Shown here piece after piece: positions 52,701 to 56,873 of a stretch of DNA of 56,873 bases. A program made the translations under genes and the position numbers. The notes under the pieces are model-generated. The model was not told the DNA's origin. It did not search any database and saw only the letters and a program-made list of their open reading frames with translations. Source of the DNA: Clostridiales bacterium UBA1389. GTDB taxonomy: Bacteria > Bacillota > Clostridia > Oscillospirales > CAG-382. Location: NCBI GenBank assembly GCA_002305335.1, contig DBQR01000013.1:14138-71010 (forward strand). Reading direction: 5' to 3'. The stretch's first letter is position 1. Every line of letters starts with the position of its first letter.

Positions 52701-53781
52701 AAACCCTGGGGCGTAAAAACAATGAAAACACATTGCCGTAGGTTTTATTCAAGGCTTCGATGCGTCTTGTGGCGTATTCGACAGCCTCCGCGTCCTCCGG
52801 CAGGGTTTCGGATTTAGAATCGGGGAAGTCCGCAAGGATGCCGTAATAGATATTTTTCTTTTTATTTTTAAGATAAAATTCCTCAAGGTTGTCGAAGGGG
52901 GATTTGTCCCTGCCGTTCCCGAAAAAAAGGGTGGTTATAACCACAAGGGTGATGGCGTTGTCCGGAACCTCGGTAAGCCCTAACCTTAAGGGGGGAACCG
53001 GCTTGTAAATATGGGAAAATATTTTATCGCACACCATCCCGCAGGCAATGTAAAGGGGCAAAATCATAAAAAAGGCAATAAGTCCGAAATAATAAAACAT
53101 TAAAAGGGAAAAGGCAATAAACAAAAGAGCATAGCAAACAAAAAAAGAGACCTCGCCTTTGCCTTTCCCCGTTATGACATCGTAAAGGGTTAAGCCTTTT
53201 CTGGAAAGACTTTTTAAGGCGTCTGCGTCGTTCAATCCGTACTTTCCGGCATATTTCATTAAGGCCCCCCGGCAGAGGTCCTTGGTGGCCTTGTCCATTT
53301 CGGAATAAAGTTCCAGCTTTTCCTCAAGCAGGCTTTCGGTGGAACACAGCTTTTTAAAGCATTCTTCGGTTTTAATGTCGGGGATTTTCCTCATAGAAAG
53401 GACGGAGGAAATAAGCTTTGAGGAATTGCACCGTTTGTTTTGGTTAAATGCCGTGATTTCCTCCGCCACCGACACAATAAGGCAGGCGGAAAGCATGGTG
53501 CCGAAGGCGTAAATGTCCCCCACCGAAAAATCCGTCTGGGCAAAATATTTAAAAAAGGACTCCCCCGAAAGGGAAAACCCGTGTCTTGCAAGATATCGCC
53601 GGCACATATGGTAAAGGCTTGTCTTTGTTAAAAATCTGCGGTTTGCGTCGTGGTAGGCTTTGTGTATGACGTAGTAATTTTCCGAAACGGTGATATGCTC
53701 GGCGGTATCGCCGCTTTTCCGGATAAATTTTTTTATAATGCCAAACGAGGATTTAAGAAGTGTTGTCAGGTTTTCTTCCAT
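46771..53781 (-). CDS. Cyclic beta-1,2-glucan synthase (NdvB/ChvB-type, GT84 with C-terminal GH94)
   Basis: A giant membrane enzyme of about 2,336 residues. An N-terminal helical region with two or more helices precedes a GT84 glycosyltransferase domain, with YVLTLDGDTSLPLGG (DxD-like), GYGILQPKM and RLHRWIRGDVQN. More helices follow, then a glycoamylase-like domain related to the cyclising GH189 part (YNWYDTRSLEVIGNG, SWSGTAFEYFMPQLF, GMYGEYGFYEALD). The C-terminal GH94 phosphorylase-like region has GFRDQLQDCLCL, MGSCDWNDGFS (catalytic Asp) and ENGGQYTHGALWGVWGLA. I use ATG 53781. A GGAGG lies 16 nt upstream, and an in-frame TTG at 53862 is an alternative. No exporter gene is adjacent. Confidence 0.9.
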   Translation of the reverse strand: MEENLTTLLKSSFGIIKKFIRKSGDTAEHITVSENYYVIHKAYHDANRRFLTKTSLYHMCRRYLARHGFSLSGESFFKYFAQTDFSVGDIYAFGTMLSACLIVSVAEEITAFNQNKRCNSSKLISSVLSMRKIPDIKTEECFKKLCSTESLLEEKLELYSEMDKATKDLCRGALMKYAGKYGLNDADALKSLSRKGLTLYDVITGKGKGEVSFFVCYALLFIAFSLLMFYYFGLIAFFMILPLYIACGMVCDKIFSHIYKPVPPLRLGLTEVPDNAITLVVITTLFFGNGRDKSPFDNLEEFYLKNKKKNIYYGILADFPDSKSETLPEDAEAVEYATRRIEALNKTYGNVFSLFLRPRVLNERDNIYSGRERKRGAVCDLVKAIKENARPFAVAVNDGYLSRVKYVLTLDGDTSLPLGGVLDLVNIMLHPRYRPKTEKGRVVEGYGILQPKMKTGLKPSYSTYYSLLRSDEGGAYERASFDRYQTILKSGIFCGKGMFDTDLFYNLVIPAFPEGKILSHDIPEGCILRCMYVPDTVFTDSGPRSIVSYFSRLHRWIRGDVQNCVFLKSGNIGADGKYKLLENIIRHLTPLFSAAGMIVSSFIPGLSQGKALLLFLSLQSYNAVSALIAIIGMITGRAYTPRRFFSVALNSTIRSASNLILEFASVFEYASRAADAFIRSIWRLVVSKKRLLQWVAFSQSDMSPDGLLYHIANLMVSALAGTVMLVFSPYSVYRLAGLIVFLCPPASYILSYKIKSGVPSLTQSQKNELALYASDTFRFFSERVGTQTNHLPPDNVQLSPSDVTAERTSPSNIGLYLLSLAAACDFGFITPDEVVNRAEKTLKTLEKLKKWKGHLYNWYDTRSLEVIGNGYVSTVDSGNLVTMLVILANALKEYKSPEAAEIAGKALSLAEGADFTALYNPDKELFWLGWSEKEGYGEICYDLLMSEIRTTCYYALAKGIVPKAHWQALSRAIVAKNGFIGMASWSGTAFEYFMPQLFLPAFENSFIDESLSFAFYSQRLFRQNRVWGVSESGFYSFDSEMNYQYKAHGVPSLALKKYRGDEFVVSPYSSFIMINKNPEAVIRNLRNLKELGMYGEYGFYEALDLSSEPGGIVRSYMSHHTGMIMIACANACFNNIFQKRFMADKAIAACRELLCEKIPTDVHLYPTVYNPPRREKTRYPLPEPRYESHTLASPDVYLSQRGNISLAASSDGRISMRYGAYLINMAEFVPFSHRRGVYFGFAEDDKINLCAPCDTPASGMRFSSEKQEKGFAFISSDPAYPSLVRGYVSDNGKYFVFETRTDKKCMPEVCFYFEPVLEKSENYNSHPAFSKLFVISSYLEEERIIIFKRRGKPTSGRYPVCAVALGDKKADFVFRTDNEDLYSHSGISATNLFDRSYDNNTGNCINPACVIKTSPLPGGEVRFIIACAYTEKECISSITEGRRLREDSRYGDYLPPLASKAVSRAFFDGGISAYHKINASILWKAGISGDYPLLSLGVYSESLHSAESFILAFRLLSGSFIRCELLFLVFEKSGYMTPLASFMSDCVAEMGCERFLKRKGGIFIVNASTFTNEELAFIKDFSAFYYETDSLPSGEIVPCLPLPAIIRNNVFKEGEEKLVENSAEISGNFPLPRSYIMAGYACGTTVTHKTLGFSFFGNARDGRISFFDSHYCLSAYGEELLLFEGGKVYDLISLSDKATFSDGTAVYTGSINGHNYTVTVYVMPKFPVKVIICDFGDTAVKTGFAAFPQDKRSCFFHLFNGKAMGYRSMESSSFNQVNFVYAEGGGVFSDYYQFITGNRPGVNNARCAACITCHTHKAIYFIGAAPTSNSAEKVISFLTKDRALSELGNAVRFAKSFIPGFRLFSHNPVTNSLYTPFSPYQAAFSRFLGKTGFYQTGGAFGFRDQLQDCLCLVYSGPETVRTHIIRCAYHQYAEGDVMHWWFRKNGKVYGIRSRCSDDLLFLPLVAADYIQKTGDLSLLDVNIRYLISPPLEKSERFESPQRSDFKECLYLHCMRAISRAASLTGQKGLCLMGSCDWNDGFSAVGAGGKGESVFTTLLLGLVCREFAKVSRLYGDIEGEKRLIEKYEEVKEKIASIFEGDRFPRGTFDDGTVFGVESFPECNIDVISQCFAAILLGKSEQTSLAMNTAYNRLFDREKGVFRLFDPPFDKINAGYISAYPPGMRENGGQYTHGALWGVWGLAACGEYDKANEVIEKITPAYHCSDSDKAKRYKLESYALPADIYSSGRGGWSWYTGSAGWYYKIMTEVILGINFSDNFRRITVNPICEYILIAEKHNYRLKIISSKREETATLDGNEVTFPLEIPPGEHVLKVKSLG

Positions 53782-53855
53782 GGCAATTGCTGTATTTCCT
53801 CCGTTTTCCCCTTTATCGGATTTTAATATACGCAAAAATATGGAAAATATACCCG

Positions 53856-53884
53856 TTGACAAAAATCGCCAGACAGGGTAAACT
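53856..53884 (+). promoter_or_regulatory. Promoter of comF
   Basis: A perfect TTGACA (53856-53861) and TAAACT (53879-53884) are 17 bp apart. The start near 53891 leaves about 10 nt before the ATG at 53901. The same hexamer read on the minus strand (TTGTCA) could serve the glucan synthase, but no good -10 is found there. Confidence 0.6.
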
Positions 53885-53900
53885 TTAAGGGGTGAAAAAC

Positions 53901-54644
53901 ATGGCCTTTTCGTTTGTTCGGCTTTTTATTCCCGACAGGTGTATCGTCTGCGGGGATGTGACGGTTTTGAATGTCCCCTTATGCAAGGATTGCCTGGGGG
54001 ATTTCTGCGAACTTTTTCAAAATAAATGCCCTGTCTGCCAAAGGACGAGGCACAACTGTGTCTGCGGGGGAGAGTTTGCGAAAAGCGGCAGGTTTTTGTT
54101 TTATTACCACACTCCGGTGTCAAAGAAAGTGATTTCGGTAATAAAACATAACCTTGACAATAACCTTGCGGACTTTATCGCGGAGCTTATTTATATGTCC
54201 CTGAAGGAATCAAAAAAGTTCGACTGCATAGTTTATCCTCCCCGGGCAAAGCAAAGCATAAAAAAATACGGTTTCGATCAGGCGGGGGAAATCGCCCTGT
54301 CCCTTGGGGCAAAATCCGGCGTGAAAGTAATAGATGCCATAAAGCGGAAAAGGAAAACCGCCGAACAGAAGCTGCTTTCCGCCACCCAGCGGCGGAAAAA
54401 CGTAATGGGAATGTTTGAATCGGATAAGGAAAAATTATCGGGAAAAAAGCGGGTTTTGCTGATTGACGATGTTTACACCACCGGAGCCACCGTAAAAGCC
54501 TGCGAAGCGGCATTAAGGAAAGCCGGGGTTAAGGTGGTTATCCCCTTTACCGTGGCCTTCACCCCCGTAACAAGAAAGGCAAAGCCGTCAAGGGTAATAA
54601 TGTCAACCGCCGCTTCGGGAAGATATAAGGTTAAAAGGAAGTAG
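53901..54644 (+). CDS. ComF-family phosphoribosyltransferase-like protein
   Basis: The 247-residue protein has the ComF pattern: N-terminal zinc-binding cysteines (CIVCG, CKDC, CPVCQ and the CVCG pair) and a phosphoribosyltransferase fold ending in VLLIDDVYTTGATVKACEAAL. ComF supports natural DNA uptake in some Firmicutes, though many genomes keep it without visible competence genes. None are nearby here. ATG 53901 follows AAGGGGTGA. It is alone on the plus strand, divergent from the glucan synthase. Confidence 0.9.
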   Translation: MAFSFVRLFIPDRCIVCGDVTVLNVPLCKDCLGDFCELFQNKCPVCQRTRHNCVCGGEFAKSGRFLFYYHTPVSKKVISVIKHNLDNNLADFIAELIYMSLKESKKFDCIVYPPRAKQSIKKYGFDQAGEIALSLGAKSGVKVIDAIKRKRKTAEQKLLSATQRRKNVMGMFESDKEKLSGKKRVLLIDDVYTTGATVKACEAALRKAGVKVVIPFTVAFTPVTRKAKPSRVIMSTAASGRYKVKRK

Positions 54645-54648
54645 GAAA

Positions 54649-54703
54649 TAAAAAAGCCTTCCCTTTAAAGGGAAGGTGTCAGCCGCAGGCTGACGGATAA
54701 GGA
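54649..54703 (+). repeat. Dispersed palindromic repeat, copy D
   Basis: The block begins AAAAAAGCCTTCCC and has the self-complementary CCTTCCC-TTTAAA-GGGAAGG, then the GTCAGCC-GCA-GGCTGAC hairpin and GGATAAGG. The GGATGAGG end seen in copies B and C is changed to GGATAAGG, and it directly abuts the ribosome site of the next small gene. It lies 5 nt after the comF stop. Confidence 0.8.
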
Positions 54704-54712
54704 AAAAACAAA

Positions 54713-54916
54713 ATGAAACACATGCTAAATTTAAGATTCGGAACATCATTGTCGTTTTGCAAAAAGATAGACAGAGAAACGCTCAGGAGTTTAAAAGCCG
54801 CCGGAATCTCATCCGTTGAGCTTTCTTTCGGTTATGATTATTATATGAATGTAATAGATTTTACAAAAAATCATCTTGCGTACTTGGTCGATAGAATAAG
54901 AACATCCGCAGACTGA
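54713..54916 (+). pseudogene. N-terminal fragment of a TIM-barrel sugar isomerase/epimerase-like protein
   Basis: The 67-residue open frame looks like the first strand and helix of a xylose isomerase-like TIM barrel (RFGTSLSFCKKIDRETLRSLK, then AAGISSVELSFGYDYYMN) and then stops. Full family members have about 270 residues, so this is a truncated remnant or a gene cut by an insertion. The DNA is more AT-rich than the rest of the window. The similarity is by pattern only. A small intact gene cannot be excluded. Confidence 0.5.
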
Positions 54917-54969
54917 GTTTGTTCTTCGCACATAATATATAAGCGCATATTTTGTTTTCATTTAGAATT

Positions 54970-56873
54970 TTACTTTATACCGTTTTTTTCTTTTATTCTG
55001 TTTATTTCTTCTTCAATTATTTTTCCAAAAGAAGTATCGTCGACCTCTGCATTTGTTTTCATGGTTTTTTCCGCGGCAACAGATTTGTCTGCAAAGGCAT
55101 CAAATATCGCCTGCTTTTCTTCAAGCATCTTGGTAATCCGTTCATCAACTGTATTTTCACAGAGCAAGCGGTAAACAAGAACATTCCTTGCTTGTCCCAT
55201 ACGGTAAGCTCTTGATATTGCCTGATTTTCAATTGAGGGTTTGAACTGTGGCTCACAAATAATAACCACACTCGCAGACTGTATATTCAAACCGGTTCCG
55301 CCGGATTGAATCTGCGCACATAATACCTTTCCTGCAGGCGCTTTATCAAATTCATCAATAATTTCCTGCCTGCGTTGCGGATTTAATGAACCATTGATTG
55401 GATTTAAACATCTGTCACCAAGGAAACCGCATATTTTACGGATTGTATCAAGGAAAAAGGAAAATACTAAAATTTTGCGTCCTTCCGCTTCTGCTTCCTC
55501 AATGATTTCAAGCATACGCTTAGCTTTGCATGAGTCGCGTATATCATCAACATTCCATGACAACTGTCTTATTCTCATGTGATTTTTTTCAAGAATCGTT
55601 TGTTCGTAAATTCTTTCCTCTTTTTCCGACATATCGCACCACTCTTTGATTTCAATCAGATCAGGAAGTTCAGTGAGCACTTCTTCGCGTTTTCTTCTAT
55701 AGTATACAGGAGCTATCTTTTCTCTGAATTGCGGTGCGCTGGACATAAAAGCTATATTTTTTATTTGACGTGCAATTGAAGGTTGAAGTACATTAATAAG
55801 GGATATCATTTCATCTACGTTATTTTCAAGAGCCGTACCGGTCATGAACAACAACCGTTTTGAAAACTTGCATAAATTGCGCACATTTTGAGAGCGAGCC
55901 GCGCCTGTATTTTTAATAAAATGCGCTTCGTCAACAACCAACAAATCAAATTCAAAATTATCTTCAATTTTGAAAATACCCGTAGTTTCGTATGTTGTAA
56001 CAGCCACACCACCGGTTTGAATCCAGGATTTAAATGCCATATTGCGTCCTGTACCGTGTACTTTGATTACGCGTAATTTACTTTTTTCCGATATTTCCTT
56101 ACACCAGTTCGGAAGAACGCTTGCCGGACATACAACTATAAAATGACTTGCTCCTACATTTTTCAGTGAAACCATTGTTGCAATAGCCTGAATTGTTTTT
56201 CCAAGCCCCATTTCATCACCCAAGAGAACTTTTTCCTGATGAAGTATATATTTTACTCCCCATTCCTGATAACGACGCAATTCACATTTCAGTCCGTCCG
56301 GAAAAAAACATTCATCCTGGATTTCTCTTGCCAAATCCTCAGGTAACCCATACAATTTATCGTCATTGCCAAGAACTCCCGGAACAATTTCCTCAAGAAT
56401 ATTGAAATATGCAATTGAATTAATTTTAAAATCTGACCAGGCATTATCGATAGGAATCTCTGATATTTGATACAATTCTTTTGCCAGTATCAAAGCAGTT
56501 TTTTCATAATCGCCATTAAGTTGATCCGTAAGATAACGATATGATTGTGTAACGCTTTGTTTTCTGTCTTGCGAAAAGAAAAGCCAAGATATACCATTTT
56601 TTATACTTTCAATATCTGTTATGGCAGAATTAATTTTATCATTGTAACTATTTTCAAAGTCAATAATTTTTGATATAGAATCTAATCTCTTTCGGTATCC
56701 GAAAACAGCCAAGACCAGCTTGGTAGATTCTTTAGTCTGATTATCAAAACTAAGTTTAATTTTAATGTTTTTTCTCGCATCAACCGCAAATTGATTTGCG
56801 GTATTTTTTATTGTATAAGCAGCATCTTCGCTTATTCCGTATACTGAAGCCAATTGATAAACAGAGGCGGCAA
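54970..56873 (-). CDS. SNF2-family DNA helicase/translocase, 5' end cut by window edge
   Basis: The reading frame is open to the window edge, so the N-terminus is missing. About 634 residues are seen. They hold both SNF2 motor halves: LLGDEMGLGKTIQAIATMV (Walker A), VVDEAHFIKN (DEAH box), LFMTGTALENNVDEM, and in the second half FSFFLDTIRKI, SGGTGLNIQSASVV, SIENQAISRAYRMGQARNVLVYRLL. The region before the motor (about 200 residues) is unrecognised. SNF2 motors occur in DNA-repair, nucleoid and phage-defence loci, and the flanking genes that would decide are outside. Its base composition is clearly more AT-rich than the window. Confidence 0.9.
   Translation of the reverse strand, partial: AASVYQLASVYGISEDAAYTIKNTANQFAVDARKNIKIKLSFDNQTKESTKLVLAVFGYRKRLDSISKIIDFENSYNDKINSAITDIESIKNGISWLFFSQDRKQSVTQSYRYLTDQLNGDYEKTALILAKELYQISEIPIDNAWSDFKINSIAYFNILEEIVPGVLGNDDKLYGLPEDLAREIQDECFFPDGLKCELRRYQEWGVKYILHQEKVLLGDEMGLGKTIQAIATMVSLKNVGASHFIVVCPASVLPNWCKEISEKSKLRVIKVHGTGRNMAFKSWIQTGGVAVTTYETTGIFKIEDNFEFDLLVVDEAHFIKNTGAARSQNVRNLCKFSKRLLFMTGTALENNVDEMISLINVLQPSIARQIKNIAFMSSAPQFREKIAPVYYRRKREEVLTELPDLIEIKEWCDMSEKEERIYEQTILEKNHMRIRQLSWNVDDIRDSCKAKRMLEIIEEAEAEGRKILVFSFFLDTIRKICGFLGDRCLNPINGSLNPQRRQEIIDEFDKAPAGKVLCAQIQSGGTGLNIQSASVVIICEPQFKPSIENQAISRAYRMGQARNVLVYRLLCENTVDERITKMLEEKQAIFDAFADKSVAAEKTMKTNAEVDDTSFGKIIEEEINRIKEKNGIK

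Overview
The window looks like the chromosome of an anaerobic, spore-forming member of the Clostridia, most likely an uncultured gut Oscillospirales/Ruminococcaceae-type bacterium. This rests on a clostridial-order Rnf cluster (C-D-G-E-A-B), a complete spoIIIAA-AH operon, Gram-positive style lipoproteins and signal peptides, consensus sigma-A promoters, a dockerin-bearing secreted protein, and intergenic palindromic repeats of the kind common in such genomes. Most of the window has moderate, roughly balanced GC. The last about 2.2 kb is clearly more AT-rich. No tRNA, rRNA, CRISPR array, transposase or phage structural gene was seen, and no gene-free stretch exceeds 300 bases.

Layout. (1) 1-6227, minus: an energy-conserving Rnf operon headed by apbE (flavin transferase), a NusG-domain-II protein and a Gx-type membrane protein, then rnfC-D-G-E-A and the start of rnfB, all behind one clear promoter. 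(2) 6374-14756, plus: a small membrane protein, recD2, a putative DUF6259-type glycosidase, a GH2 beta-galactosidase and a D-2-hydroxyacid dehydrogenase, ending at a strong terminator. (3) 14997-20548, minus: yqeG, an endonuclease IV-like protein, prmA, ligA and an M29 aminopeptidase in one tightly packed operon. (4) 20801-22719, plus: an LPG-synthase-TM/flippase-like protein and phosphatidylserine decarboxylase behind a perfect consensus promoter. (5) 22721-28244, minus: a MazG-like protein, pfkA, and a translationally coupled set (M55 D-aminopeptidase, amidase, DUF1648 membrane protein, secreted dockerin protein), preceded by a small acidic lipoprotein.

(6) 28483-31303, plus: GH27 alpha-galactosidase, a tiny Cys-rich protein, serine acetyltransferase and a membrane zinc-ribbon protein. 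(7) 31475-38706, minus: an orphan OppA-like lipoprotein with its own promoter and a structured leader, then deoB-tsaE-tsaB-rpiB-apgM and a serine beta-lactamase-fold lipoprotein. (8) 38819-44927, plus: a SpoVB-like flippase and spoIIIAA-AH, the sporulation 'feeding-tube' channel operon. spoIIIAG has an apparent one-base frameshift at its start. (9) 45222-53781, minus: an M32 carboxypeptidase and a giant cyclic beta-1,2-glucan synthase. (10) 53901-end: comF, a truncated TIM-barrel fragment and, in AT-rich DNA, a SNF2-family helicase that runs off the window.

The genes are mostly housekeeping, sporulation, and plant or host glycan use (GH2, GH27, the DUF6259 candidate), with Rnf providing ion-gradient energy. 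The points most worth a second look are the spoIIIAG frameshift, the four-gene dockerin/DUF1648/amidase/M55 unit, the four-copy palindromic repeat placed at 3' ends of plus-strand operons, the structured leader at 33392-33522, the stand-alone cyclic glucan synthase, and the compositional boundary near 54704. I did not find a system that I can defend as wholly new.
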